Below, one piece after another: positions 11,640 through 22,634 of a stretch of DNA of 64,000 nt. The position numbers and the translations under genes were made by a program. Numbering within the stretch: position 1 is the stretch's first letter; the number at the start of each line of letters is the position of its first letter. The notes below the pieces were generated by a model that saw only the letters and a program-made list of their open reading frames with translations, was not told where the DNA came from and did no database searches. This DNA is from Hordeum vulgare subsp. vulgare (Eukaryota; Streptophyta; Magnoliopsida; Poales; Poaceae). The stretch lies in contig NC_058521.1 of the NCBI RefSeq assembly GCF_904849725.1, positions 558,268,176-558,332,175 of the forward strand, in the 5' to 3' direction.

Positions 11640-11848
11640 CATCCGGTTTGGAGGAAACGCGTACATGAATTTGACGATAATACTATCCGTTTCCTGTGTT
11701 TTTGAAGGAAACTACACATCCACTCAAAGCCCATTTTGCGCCTAGGAACGAGGCAAGTCAATTCCTTAGGATGACAAGTGTCATCCTACCAAATTCCTAT
11801 CATAATTCCTATAATACTCATGATTTCCTTCAAACCGAATGAGAGCCC
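11640..11848. mobile_element. Tourist-like MITE or terminal fragment
   Basis: The left side reads CCGGTTTGGAGGAAA and the right side, in reverse, CTCATTCGGTTTGAAGGAAA, so the two ends are imperfect inverted copies about 205 bp apart. The right terminus GGGCTCTC abuts TCA. A near-identical terminus in opposite orientation lies at 7506-7526, also next to TCA. The right end may therefore pair with that one instead, with the LINE inserted between. Confidence 0.45.
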
Positions 11849-12400
11849 TCACTCTTTCCAAGGCACCACACTACACCAAGGTTACCTTGCGCTAACAGGC
11901 CAATCAGCAAAGGCTCCTGGGCCAGCTAGTTTCCTCGGCTGACTAGAGCCATTGGCATGCTGAGACCTGACGGTGACAGCGTTTCGGCACGCCGTAGGTT
12001 GGAGGTCTGACAGCACGTACTCCTACTACCACTTAGCGTTTGGAGTTCTTACGCCTGTGTTTCTCCTGGACAATGATTTGCTCCAGGAAGCAGTTACTGC
12101 TACCATCTGATACTGATCCGAAAACAGCAAAGCCCACACCGCGGCGGCCTCAACTCTGAGCCGCCTTCAGATTGCACTCAATCTGCTCATCATGAGGTAC
12201 TACATGCAGTACTGCCAGCAAATCAAATCATTTCCATGGCGTGCGTGCGCTCACACTTCATACAGTATAAAACATAAACAAAGGCTGCTATTATAACACA
12301 CACACAACACACAGCGCACTGCACTGCACTGTACACAAATTTTTCCTGCATGCAGAGTCCAAGGCCGGTGAAAATGTGACAGGTAACACCACCACTGCCT
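11849..12400. other. Intergenic, no gene seen
   Basis: Mixed-composition DNA between the MITE and the 3' side of the phosphatase gene. It has a short CA-rich run (about 12296-12312) and GCACTGCACTGCACT repeats (about 12316-12330). Nothing else recognised. Confidence 0.4.
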
Positions 12401-13410
12401 TTTTGTCAGCTCAGCTGATTCAGACATCGCTCGTGAACAATGATGGCCCCTCCCTATCTATGCGCTGCGCTGCGCCGCGCCCCTTTTCCATCCATGGAGA
12501 TGAGTTGAGATGATATGAGGAGGGAGCAATGCAATGCAATGCAGGCATTCATTCATGGCTTTTACAAACTGCACGCAGAGGAGTGTAGGCTGTGCAAAGG
12601 ACCAGTACTGCTGCTTGTCGCTGCCGTCTGAAAACAGGGGGGAGTGACAGACAGACAGAGATAGGAGGAGGATCAACAATGCTGCAACACTACTACAATG
12701 TACAGGTATGAGGAAGGGGAGGAAATAGTCTGCCGCACGGTTTCCGATGCCATCTGTGCCATGGTATCTATCTATCTTTGCTGTGGTGGCCGGACAAGGT
12801 CTCCTGGACTTATGATTGGATCGGCGTACTGTCTCATATGGAAGCAGGCCATCTGATAATTGGTGTGCCATCTGGGTTCCTTGTTACTATCTTTGAGGTT
12901 TGGATCCGGTGAAATGAAATGATTTGAATCTTGGCGGCCACTGGCTGCAGTCTCTGAATTTGTGAGAAACAGAGAGAACCAAGTTAGGATCAATGATTCA
13001 TTGGACATATAACTCAGCATAAACGTTGTACTACTAAATCAAATGGAACATACTTGTACCTTGTACTCAATTGTTTGAATCCTGTGAACTTGGTGGTTTC
13101 TGAGGATATCCAATGTGCAAGTCTGTGATCTTGATGAATTCAGTCAGCTCTTTGTGCTTGGCAAATTAACTGTATTGATCAAGACATGTACGAATGCCAC
13201 CGACCGATTGATCAGAAGCTTACACTTCTGTCCAATTACCCCCGTGCTCGCCATCAACGGTTCAGCCTGTCATACGAAAGAGTGTTAGTATGTGTGAAGC
13301 ACATTCATTTAACTGCTAACTTAAACCACGCTACAAACCTCACCTTCTCATCAGTCATCACTAGTTACATGGCTGACCACTTGGTGTTTTTCCAAAGTTC
13401 ATGGACCCTT
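12401..13410 (-). other. Probable 3' UTR and downstream region of the phosphatase gene
   Basis: Low-copy sequence immediately 3' of the stop codon at 13411 on the minus strand. Minus-strand frames at 12458-12871 and 12772-13020 start mid-sequence and show no known domain. I cannot place the polyadenylation site or decide whether a 3' UTR intron exists. Confidence 0.35.
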
Positions 13411-14093
13411 TCAGTAGAAATTCAGGTCGGTGTAGCCGTACGGGTTGATATCGGTGTATCCATAAGAGTAGGGCAGTAGTTCTCCGATGTCCAACTGCGA
13501 GCTTGAACAGCTCATCTTTTGAATTCGGCTGTGATTGATCGACTCCACCTCTGCACTGAATACGCTGTAGACCGGCCTATGATCTGAGAACCGGGATTCG
13601 CCTCGGACGTATGATAGTTGACCTAGGCCCCTTCCATACCACAAAATGCGATCGCACCTGCACGACAAGATCACTAAGTTTACTTCAACTGTACAAAATC
13701 TGGCAAATACCCGGCACCATGGTGTAATAACATACCATGCAGGAGTTCTCCTCTTCTCCTTCTGGTTCATGTCCTCCCCGGCATACTTGTCGGAATTGGT
13801 CGAGTATTTGTATGTCGGCGGGAAGTATATCCTCCCCTCATTCCATCCGACAAACACTCGCCCGCCTCTCTGTTCAATCCTTAGCTGAAAGTATCAAGTT
13901 GACATGTCAATGAGATGATACTACTACAATGTCTGGTAATCATTTTCATAATGAGAACAACTAGAGCTCCTCGGCTTTTGCCGACCCATTAGTAATCTTG
14001 CAACATGTCAAAGTGAAAGAATGACAAGACAAAAGCACTGATTGCCTGTGACACAAGAATTTTACAGCTTTCCCGGGATCCCAACGGTACACA

Positions 14094-14126
<33 letters not shown>

Positions 14127-16192
14127 TTGTGTTCAAGAAGGTTTTGCTGCAAGTTCTCACCTGATCTTTCTCCAGCAATGCTTTCCAATTGCGCATCTCC
14201 ACTAGGGCCTTCACTGACCGATAGGAAAGTGCGATTCGGTAATTTAGGTCCCCGAGCCAGATGATTCGACTGAAAGAAAAGGCGAGTTAAGGGCCCCGAT
14301 AATGCACCAAATGCACATGAAAACAAGCTTTTAGGAGACAATTCTAAGGTTATGTGCTTGCTTACTCATGCTCTAAGATAGTTTCCGGTGAGCGCTCATA
14401 CTGCCCGTAAACCATTGGGAACCTGGTCTTCCTGAGGATCTCAAGCACATCTGAATTCCTCCGCATCTCGTCGCCATCCTTCTGCCCCGACGTCAGGTGG
14501 CTGCAGACGAAGCAGAAGCTCGTTTGGTGCAATGTCATGCTAATCGAAATCGAACCCTGGAAAACAAATCCTTTGCCGGTTGAATACTCTATTTCTAAGC
14601 TAACAATGCCTCTTGTTCGTGACCAATTCATAAAATGTAAAGCATCATCACAAGAATCACAATAACCACATAGCATTGTGGTTGGAACAGTGACCAACCT
14701 TGTTCCCAAGGTAGCCCATCAGTCCTCTGCCAACACAAGAAACCTTGAGATTTCTGATGTCATCCCTAATGTCCTTCCGAGCCCAAATCATCAGAAACAG
14801 TCCCACCATTTGCTTGCTTGCAACCAGGCAATATCTGAAAAAACATCAGATTGCAACACAGATCACTCACCACATCTATTTAATTACCACTACACCGTAA
14901 TGTACATAAAAATGGCATGTGTTGTGTTGACAGAGTACATGGTAGTATGAAACTTGAAGGAGCGTACCTAGTGTGACCTGAAGCTGGTCTCTGGCCGTCG
15001 TCCAGAGACGGCGCGTGGCTGTACCCGTATGACATCGGCGAGTACACCGTGCTGGGCGACTCCCCGGTGTTGTTGTCGTCGTCCGACGACCCGCCCCACC
15101 GGCAGTGCGCCTCGTAGTCGCTGGGCCGGCGGGAGCCGTAGATGGCGCGGTCGCAGACGCTGTACCGGCGCTCCAGCCTGGGCTGCGGCGCCAGGGCGTC
15201 GCCCTCCATCCTCAGGCTCCGGCTGTGGAAGGAGCGGCGGTGGAAGAAGGCCGCGTTGTTGGTCTGGTGCCTCGCCCCCTCGAAGTCGTCGTCCGCCTCC
15301 GCCACCGGGTCCGGCGGCGCCGGCGACGGCGTCCGGAAGCTCCCGTTGCCGCTGCCGCTGCCCGCGCCCGTCAGGTCGTTCAGCGTCCTCCTGATCAGCG
15401 ACACCCACTTCCTCGCCGGCCCGTTGTCCTCCGTGCCCAGCACGTTCCCGGCGTTCAGCGGCACGATCTCTTGGAACCTTTCGGCGACGGACACCACGGC
15501 GGCATCGAAATTGTCAGTCACTCCAACCTGCGGCATTACCGAAATCAGGCGCGGGTAAACCCGGAGACGCATACCCGAGCACGTAGATGTCGGCGGGCGG
15601 CGCAGCGTGGAGCCAGTCCTCTAGGCCCATGCCGCCGGGAGGGGATCGGCCGCCCACATTCCACGTAGCAACGAAGATCCTGCGGGCAGTTTCTTTTTAC
15701 AATCAACAACAAGCGAAGGCCGCGCACACAGGGGGAGCGGGAGCGGGGAGGAAGATGGACGGAATTGTGTAATGCGAATGCAGGGGGCGGCGGAGCAACC
15801 TGTAGTCCATGGTGACGGTGGCCTCGGCGGCGTCGAGGTCGATCTTGCCCCGCCGCGAGTGCTCGCGGCTCCGCCTGGAGGGCCTCTCCGTCCTGCTCTT
15901 CTTGGCGGCGCTGGCCGGCTCGTTCCTGGCGAAGCTGCTGCCCCTCCACTCGTCATCGTCGCCGCCTCTCCTCCCGGTGGCGGCGGCGGCGTCGTCGGCG
16001 TGGAAGTCGTGGGCCTTGCTCCTGATGTTGAACCACTTCCGCACCAAGCTCTTGGACCACGACAGCTACATGCCACAGCAACCGAGCCGCATTCAGGCGC
16101 AAGAAAACAGAGCAATCAGACAGAGGAATGGGAGGGTGGCGGTAGTGTAGTGCTACCTTGCTCTTCTTGGTGGTGTTGCAGCCATCTCTCAT
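13411..16192 (-). CDS. Type I inositol polyphosphate 5-phosphatase, 9 exons, 582 aa
   Basis: Exons: 16157-16192, 15800-16065, 15575-15679, 14968-15477, 14699-14834, 14366-14556, 14161-14269, 13736-13884, 13411-13657. All eight introns are GT/AG, 78-276 nt long, and the phases join cleanly to 583 codons. The start is fixed by the plant N-terminus MRDG...[16 protein letters not shown] and the stop is TGA at 13411. Catalytic-domain landmarks: TWNVGG (106-111), FQEIVPL (137-143), GYLGNKGS (about 346-353), WLGDLNYR (419-426), TPAWCDRIL (498-506) and SDHRPV (525-530). The family removes the 5-phosphate from inositol polyphosphates and, in some members, from phosphatidylinositol 4,5-bisphosphate, damping phosphoinositide signals; metal-dependent, membrane-associated or cytosolic. 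A low-complexity Ser/Gly/Pro-rich insert of about 160 residues between FQEIVPL and GYLGNK, coded by exon 4, is usual in plant type I enzymes. Length fits Arabidopsis 5PTase1/CVP2/CVL1 relatives (roughly 590-650), but which one is orthologous cannot be decided by eye. No breaks seen, so probably functional. Confidence 0.95.
14095..14124. repeat. (CA)15 microsatellite in intron 7
   Basis: Uninterrupted CA dinucleotides within the longest intron (276 nt) of the phosphatase gene, about 35-65 bases downstream of that intron's splice donor on the minus strand. Confidence 0.95.
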
Positions 16193-16822
16193 CGTTGCCT
16201 TCCTTGCTCAGTGAAGCACAGCACTCATGCAGCAAGCAGCCCAGGGTGGTCGAAGCTGCTGCCGCTGCCGAAACCTGTTGCTCGGCAGCGGGTGGGGAGG
16301 GGGCCAAGGAAATTCAGGAAGGAAGGGAGAAGGGAGGTGGAGACAATGCGGCCACTGTTTGGCTACATGCGCTCCTCTATAAACAAAGATTGGGTGATTT
16401 GATGGAAAGATGAGAGAGGATTGATGAGGATGAGAACAAAATGTGGATTCTCTTCTCTTCTCTTCCCTCTGCGAGCGAGCGAGGAGGACAGGCAGAGGAG
16501 AGGCTGGGTTGGTTGGCTGGCAACACTAATGCCCGTAGCTAGCTTACCGGCTTCCGAAGCAAAGGGAGAAGAGGAACCAATACTATGCCACTGCTACTAC
16601 TAGTAGGCAGTAGCCTACCACGCAGCTTATGCGAGGAGGAAGAGAGAAGCGTTGAGAGCAGCCAAGAAGGGTGAATCTTGAATGGAAAAAAAGAAACCTT
16701 GAGCCGTTGGAGGAGGTGCTTGTGTTGTGTTGTGTGTGAGCGAGCGAGCGGGCGAGCTTGGCTCAAATACGTGTGAGGGTGGAAGAGAATAAAGTGCTCG
16801 CAGAGGAATCTTAGGATGGTCA

Positions 16823-16825
<3 letters not shown>

Positions 16826-16854
<29 letters not shown>
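16826..16854. repeat. (TC)n microsatellite
   Basis: About 14 TC units, GA-rich on the strand of the phosphatase gene, in its upstream region. Confidence 0.95.
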
Positions 16855-16856
<2 letters not shown>

Positions 16857-16964
16857 TTTTGCTAGCTGCCCTAGCAAAACCCAAGGAGGGCAAACCATGC
16901 ATACCAAGCAATGCCCTTCGGGGGGAAAGTGTGCTGCCATGCCAGTACTTATGCATGTGACTGC

Positions 16965-16991
16965 GTGTGTGTGTGTGTGTGTGTGTGTGTG
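16965..16991. repeat. (GT)13 microsatellite
   Basis: Uninterrupted GT dinucleotides upstream of the phosphatase gene. Confidence 0.95.
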
Positions 16992-17492
16992 AGGGCTTCC
17001 ATTTTGGAACAAGCCATGTCAAGTTCGAGCACCGGCAGCTCAAGCTTGGGGTTCCAAAACAGGATGCATTTCAAATGGATTTCGAAAAGGATGATGGCAG
17101 GTTTCAAAGGCAATTAGCTGCTGCCACACATCCTGTGCTGGTTTCTTCACTGAATTATGGCACTACTCTACTGTGTGTGCTACTGAACTTCCTCTCTCCC
17201 TCTCTCTCACCGGCCATTCAGCAGTGAGGGGAAGAGGGAAAGGAGGAAGCCGCAGTCGAGTCGGGGAGGAACAAAAAAAAGAAGAAAGATAAAGTGACGA
17301 GGCGAGAGGGGCGCTGGTTCAGAGCGATCTTGGCTTTTTTCACGTTTTCGCTTGCGTTTTTCTTTTTTGGTATCCGTGTGTGGCCCAATTTGTCTGTTCT
17401 TCTTTGTTCTTTGCCCCGCCACTGTTGCTGTTTCCCGATACGCTGCTCCTGCTTCGGTACTCACCACTGATGGCTGGTCTTTGGCTGCAACC

Positions 17493-17524
17493 AGAGGGAG
17501 AGGGAGAGGGAGAGGGAGAGGGAG
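17493..17524. repeat. (GGGAGA)n microsatellite
   Basis: Five hexanucleotide GAGGGA units in tandem, in the distal upstream region of the phosphatase gene. Confidence 0.9.
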
Positions 17525-17669
17525 GCTATAGATCTTGTGCTCCTGTACGTACGGCTACGTAGGAGAATGTGAGGTGGATGGAAGGAAATCACACGCTTTT
17601 CTGCGTGCCAAAAGACAATCTCTTCTTCCTCCAAGTACCGTCCTTAGCAGCTGGGCCGCGTATATTATA

Positions 17670-17761
17670 CTTCTTCATCTTAAAATAAGTGTCTCAACTT
17701 TGTACTAGCTTTAATACAAAGTTATATTAAATTTGAGATATTTATTTTAAGACGTAGGGAG
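17670..17761. mobile_element. Short Stowaway-type MITE (92 bp)
   Basis: Almost fully palindromic: TTAAAATAAGTGTCTCAACTT on the left and its reverse ending TTTATTTTAAGACGTAGGGAG on the right. Flanked by TA at 17668-17669 and 17762-17763. Interior TTTGTACTA...TACAAAG matches the Icarus-like group. Marks the distal edge of the low-copy region upstream of the gene. From 17764 to 18230 I see nothing recognisable. Confidence 0.82.
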
Positions 17762-18229
17762 TACTTCATTACTGACGGACACATAGTGGATAGTTTTAAA
17801 TGACTCGCTCTCACATCTATGTCTACGGACAAATGCGGTGTTTGATTTACGAGTCAACCTTAAAGATGTCCTGAATACAGTGTATAAATGCTTTCAGAAT
17901 TTGAATATGATATATTGACAGGACGCTTGTTGTGTGGGTACTTTAAGGGTATGCATTCATACCACTGAATTTGTATGAGGCTCGAGAGAAAAAAGGTAAT
18001 GATGATCTAAGGAATATTGAAATCATGCATTGGTGAAATAAGAGAAATAAATCTGTCGAATTTCATTCATTTGAAACGAAGAATGCTTATCTGGATCTAA
18101 CAAGGATAAAACTAAGGAATTGAAGTATAACACGCAGGAATATTAGTGCTATAGTGCTTAGGGTGTTGATGCGCTCCCAAGCATAGTGATTCAGAGAAAC
18201 ATCATGAAAAATCACAAACCTTGCCATTG

Positions 18230-18670
18230 ACCCGCATCACCACATTCTTGCTAAAGCAACATGTCAAGGCGGCCTGCACCCCATTCCGGCCAGGACTGAG
18301 ACCCTTCGCGCGTCTCTCTATCTAGATGATGTTGCCACCTTCGTCGAGCCAAAAAAAGTCATTCAATTCTTAGCATCCGCCCTTACTAATTTTGAAGAGG
18401 TGACTAGTATGGTCAATAACTGCGCAAGAACCATGTGTCCCCCATTCACTATGATCACATCGCCCTCGATGATATCCTCATGTCCTTCCCGACGATCCAA
18501 ACTACCCTCCTCTATGACATATCTTGGACTTCCCCTATTGGCGAGGAGACTTCGCACAATACTCTTCCAACAATTGGAACACAAGGTGGCTGGAAAGCTC
18601 ATCCCTTGGCCTGACAGATACGTTGTGTCACCGGGTTGCATATTTCTTGCCAAGTTCATATTCTATTGGA
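18230..18670 (+). pseudogene. LINE reverse-transcriptase fragment
   Basis: Plus-strand sequence encodes a broken stretch of a plant LINE palm domain. It reads RASLYLDDVATFVEPKK (the YxDD active site, here YLDD), TNFEEVTSMVNN, then TYLGLPLLARRLRTILFQQL and HKVAGKLIPWPDRYV, which correspond to the YLGLPLS...KVAGKL segment of LINE ORF2. Frameshifts occur, no start or end is present, and it is about 440 bp only. A dead fragment, unrelated in position to the LINE at 7.6-11.6 kb. Confidence 0.8.
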
Positions 18671-19230
18671 GGCGCTAACTTTCAACTGATCGTTAGATTA
18701 CAACAGATCTGAATGATCCACCGCACCTTCCTCTCGCGACCCCTCCTTCATTTTACGTGCATTTCTTCTTCTTTAAGCTTCACTTCACGTACAATCCTCT
18801 TTTATTTTAGCACATATATGCATGCATATAGAAAAAGACAAAATAGATGATGTCAGCCTAGATTTCTTTTAGTTTCAATTTATTTTATAGCTTAAACCGT
18901 TAGTCCGATAAAAAAATTAATTTCATATAAAAAATGGTCACGATGAGACCTTTAAAACTAGATCACACAATGATATCTTCCAACGACTTTTTTTTGGGTA
19001 AGAAGTTATCACGTCTAGACTACATAAGTTATCATGTGTGTGATTCATAAGTAATGATGTTGTTTAGACAACAATTATAGGGGGAAATGGTTGCTGAACC
19101 TTCTCTGTGTGTACACATGCATGCTTCACTAGAGGATAAAAAATGTAATGTCATCTTAAATTCTATTTATTTAAAAAATTCAAAATATTTTGTAGCTCAA
19201 ACTTGCTGTCCGATTCAAAATAAGTTTTCA
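18671..19230. other. AT-rich intergenic, no gene seen
   Basis: Between the LINE fragment and the 115-bp array. No coding signal or element ends recognised; it contains partial copies of the TTATCACG/GTTGTTTAGA motifs that recur in the array. Confidence 0.4.
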
Positions 19231-19379
19231 CATAAAACTCCTTCACATGTTGGTATTACGATGCTTTTTTTAGTTGTCAAAAGTTACCACGTTTGGACTA
19301 AGTAATTTGTAAACATGATTTTATTATATTACCATTCTATTTAGATGAAAGTTATCGGTGCATGTTTTTCGACACGCTT

Positions 19380-20310
19380 TTTCTCGAGGTCAAAAAAGTT
19401 AGTGCCTTGCTTGTAAGTCAGTTATTGGTCGCGTTGTGCATATATTATCATGCTACTTACACAAAAGTTACCAGGTGTATGTTTCTTCGACGATTATTTT
19501 TCCTTTCAAAAAGTTACCGTGATGTTTGTATGTCAGTTATCAGCTCTATTAGGCCTATATTACCATGATGTATCATAGAAGTTGCCCGGGTTTGTTTTTC
19601 TAATTTTTCATCCGGGGGTGAAAAAGTTACCGCGGTATTTGTACGTGAGCTATTAGCTCTGATGTGCGTATATATCCATGCTATTTACGCCAAAGTTCTT
19701 AGGGGTATATTTTTGAAAAAAATATATTTCGGGGTTGAAAAGTTACCGCCCTATTTACACACAAGTTTCACTTGTATTGTGCATATATTACCATAATATT
19801 TACACACAAATTACCACGTATATGTATTTGAACAAAAAAATCCCGAGTCAAAAATTTACCAAATGTTTGTATGTGATTTATCAGCTCTATTATGTGTATA
19901 TTACCATGCTACTGACGCAAAAATTACGGGTGTATATTTTTCAACAAACATTTTTCCCGTTAAAAAAGTTATAGTTGTGTTTTTATGTGAGTTACCAACT
20001 CTATTGGGTGTATATTATCATGACACTTACAAACAAGTTATCATGTCAGTTTTTCAACCATCTAGTTCCCATCACAAAAAATTATTGTAATGTTTGTATG
20101 TGAGTTATCATCTATATTAGGTGTATATTACCCTGCTACCTACACATAAGTTATCACGGTATGTTTTTCAATAAACTTTTTTCTCTTATAAAAAGTTATC
20201 ATGGTGTTTGTATGTGAGTTATCACCTCTACTGTGTGTATATTATATCATGCTACATAAACACAAATTACTAGGGTATATTTTTCAACAACTTTATTTTT
20301 TTATGAAACG
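19380..20310. repeat. Tandem array, about 115-bp unit, 8 copies
   Basis: Diverged copies begin near 19419, 19536, 19648, 19763, 19877, 19989, 20102 and 20217 (spacing 112-117). Each has a TGAGTTATCAGCTCTATT-like start, then GTGTATATTACCATGCTA, then ACACAAAAGTTACC, a TTTTTCAACAA tract and AAAAAGTTACCGTGGTGTTT. Not coding; frames through it are repetitive. Confidence 0.85.
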
Positions 20311-20368
20311 TAGTAGGAAAACAAGTCATCCTATGAACACGGTCCAGGGTCACTGTGAAGATGCATTA

Positions 20369-20805
20369 GGGCATCCTCAAGCGAGACCTGCAACATTCCG
20401 GTATATGTCGACTAGTAACTTTTATTCACTTTTGCAATCCAATACGGTCCTGCATCGGTCCAAGAAGTGGTCCGAACATCCGTTTTCTGTCAAATTGGAG
20501 ACAAAAGCAGGGGAAATATACCAGAGTCCGAACATTCACTTGACCAACCAAAAGGCTTCGCGTGATCCACCTCTCTTCTCTCTCACAACACGTGCATGGT
20601 CCCCCTCTTCTCTCTCACATCCCAACGAGACACCACACCATAATAACCCACCACATGCATGCTCCCCACCTATTTTTCTCCTCCCAGCCGGATATTTTGT
20701 AATTAGCGTTGGATTGCTTTCGCATGTATCATGTCCGGGGACCACGCCCGGACATAAATACAGACATATACCGGAGACTTTTGTGGGTTAGTGTTCGAGA
20801 TGCCC
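20369..20805. mobile_element. MITE with GGGCATC ends (437 bp)
   Basis: Left end GGGCATCCTCAAGC, right end in reverse GGGCATCTCGAACACTAA, flanked by TTA at 20366-20368 and 20806-20808. The 3-bp duplication and GGGCATC(T/C)C ends are typical of grass non-autonomous DNA elements with trinucleotide targets (Harbinger-like). The interior has paired GTCCGG/CCGGAC motifs. No transposase. Confidence 0.7.
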
Positions 20806-20809
20806 TTAG

Positions 20810-22634
20810 AGGTTTAGGTCAGATCGTTACCAACTTTGAGTTGTAGCAGAAAAAGAGTTGGTGTAGATCGGTCTTGAAGTCCCTCGAACCATTCACGGAT
20901 CGCCCCTCAAACTTCATGAAGACCGTCGATGAATTCCCTTGAACCTTTCACGAACAACCCCTTGAATTTGATGAAGATTGTCGATGAAGTACCTCGAATC
21001 GTTCACGAATGATCCCTTGAACTTGATGAAGATCGTCGATGAAGTCCATTGAACCATTTACAAATGATCCCTTGAACAGAAGATCGAAAGTATTGTCCCT
21101 CTACATATTGCAAGCGTATAGTATTCACAATCCGGCAGCGCTTCACCGTCCAGAGCTAATCGTCGCCAGAGAATTGGACGGAGAAGATTAGAACCATACT
21201 AGGCTTCTAATTATGAGGAATATAGAGGATTATATCTAGCTCTAATTAGAACAATTAGAACTAGAACTAGAGAAGTAGAGGAGGCTCCAAAACTTGTATC
21301 TCAAAGGGCCAAAACCCTCTATTAAATATAGGTTGAAGGGAGAGGGAGGGGTAGACGACTTGGGGAGGGGTTTCCCTCCCCTTGCGTCGGCCTACGGGAT
21401 GGTGGTGTCCAAGTCCACCTCCCCAATTCGGCCTCCCCCTTGGACGCTAACTCTCCCCTAATATGCCTTTTATTATTTTCTTTAGCCCATTGACTATAAA
21501 TAAATTCCAAGGGTATCCTAATATTATAATATCCCTTTATAATTTATATTTAAGTCCTCAAAAACATTTTCACCTCTATATCGATTCCCGATATTAGCAA
21601 GTAAACACTGAAACTTTTTTGGTAACTCCGTAATGCTTATGATTTCTCTCGAAACTATTTCTAATAGTAATCAAACTAGTTCATAAATATTTTCTCATAA
21701 CTCTTACTCCACTAACACTCAACAGATTGTGAATACCTTAAGCTTGTGACCTTATAGGTTCGATAAAATACGTACATGAACAAAACCACTTTCGTCCAAT
21801 GACCGATAGCGGAACCATGGGCATCCATATCAATCCCGATGAGAACGCGGATGGCATTCGAGTGAACCTTTTGTTATCATTTGCTATTACTTTGCTTTAT
21901 AAAACCAGAGGTGAGATATTTCGGTATCCTCTTGAGTCATTCTCATGCTCACCATGCCGGTCTCCTCGTTACCACTTTTGTTCTATTTTCTTGTTGGCAT
22001 GTTCTGTCATACCGGTGACCTAGTCACCTGTGTTTGGCGATATGATGATAGATGTCTTCACACCAAGAGGTCCCTAAGAATACCTCTCTATCATTGGAGG
22101 AGAAAATCCTACTCTTGACCTATCTAGTCCGTTGTCAAACTTTTCGATGAACCTGTAAGTTCTCGTTAAGGTCACCGTATTACAGATTATGTTTGAGAAA
22201 CTCAAAAGCCCATCGTATGGTAAGAAGGAACTAAGATACTCTGATGGTCTAAGGAACTAAATTATATGTTAACCATCCGTGTTATAACAATTGACTTGAG
22301 AAGATAGTATCTCCAATTATAATAAAAAAGTTTGGGTCGATTTAATATGTTCGTTCTTCCAACATCATATTCTCAAAGTTGTTTTAGGACTATCGTTACA
22401 CTTAACAATAACTTAAGATCCGTAAAACATGATCACTAACAACACTTGATATATTCTTAGATGCGATACTAGGAATCTCGTTTTACCGTTTATCACTCCA
22501 CATGTGCATATCATTTTTCCACTAGATCACATATTCCAGGATCATAACAGTTATAACATAGAATATAAACTCTTAAATATAAATGTGGAGATATAATAAT
22601 ACAATATTTTTGCTTCTAGTGCATATTTCCAATA
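20810..22634 (-). mobile_element. Degenerate copia LTR (3' LTR of a minus-strand element)
   Basis: The right border, in reverse, reads TATTGGAAATATGCACTAGA and resembles the start of Angela/WIS-type LTRs (TGTTGGAATTATGCCCTAGA). It is directly followed by a reverse polypurine tract (ACTCCCACTTGCACTA). A minus-strand TATA-like element, CTATATTTAATAG, lies at about 21320-21332. The left border is not sharp; the LTR is roughly 1.6-1.8 kb and much diverged. Contains the 55-bp array at 20875-21078 near its left side. Confidence 0.65.
20875..21078. repeat. Tandem array, about 55-bp unit, 4 copies
   Basis: Copies start at about 20875, 20931, 20986 and 21041. Each has GAAGTCCCTCGAACC-like bases, TTCACGAA, CCCCTTGAAC and TTGATGAAGATCGTCGAT. 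Confidence 0.85.

Larger units (their letters stand above)
7640..11640 (-). pseudogene. Decayed LINE (non-LTR retrotransposon) ORF2 C-terminal part, split by insertions
   Basis: Read right to left, the minus strand gives the end of a plant LINE reverse-transcriptase ORF. First comes SIGNG...SFGLDPLVG...LRESFPSLFSI (about 11440-11640). Next is a zf-RVT-type segment with LWKAPLPLKIK (about 11264-11310), then LCLLCVIPETGTQMLFSCM and DLTEFNQARAT (about 7838-8047), and last a C-terminal stretch ending RELLDLMLDALLEALH near 7645. Frameshifts and stop codons break the frame throughout. A 93-bp piece of the zf-RVT region is tandemly duplicated (8066-8118 plus 11028-11067, and 11264-11356). A Mutator-like element sits in the first copy and a Tourist-like MITE at the junction. 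The 5' part, the poly-A tail and target duplications were not found. Confidence 0.8.
16193..17660 (-). promoter_or_regulatory. Putative 5' UTR and promoter of the phosphatase gene
   Basis: Low-copy DNA upstream of the start codon on the minus strand. No clear TATA box on that strand; the nearest AT-rich candidate is TTTATAG at about 16379-16385 in reverse. A (TC)14 run, read as GA repeats on the gene's strand, lies about 640 bases upstream, as in GAGA-type promoter tracts. Also contains (GT)n and (GGGAGA)n tracts. Open frames across it are products of these repeats. Confidence 0.35.

Noticed and set aside
14880..15949. Several long plus- and minus-strand frames around 15.0-16.4 kb
   Set aside because: They are GC-rich shadow frames of exons 2-4 of the phosphatase gene.
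16539..17043. Minus-strand frames with poly-His-Thr and poly-Arg-Glu runs
   Set aside because: These are translations of the GT and TC microsatellites, not proteins.
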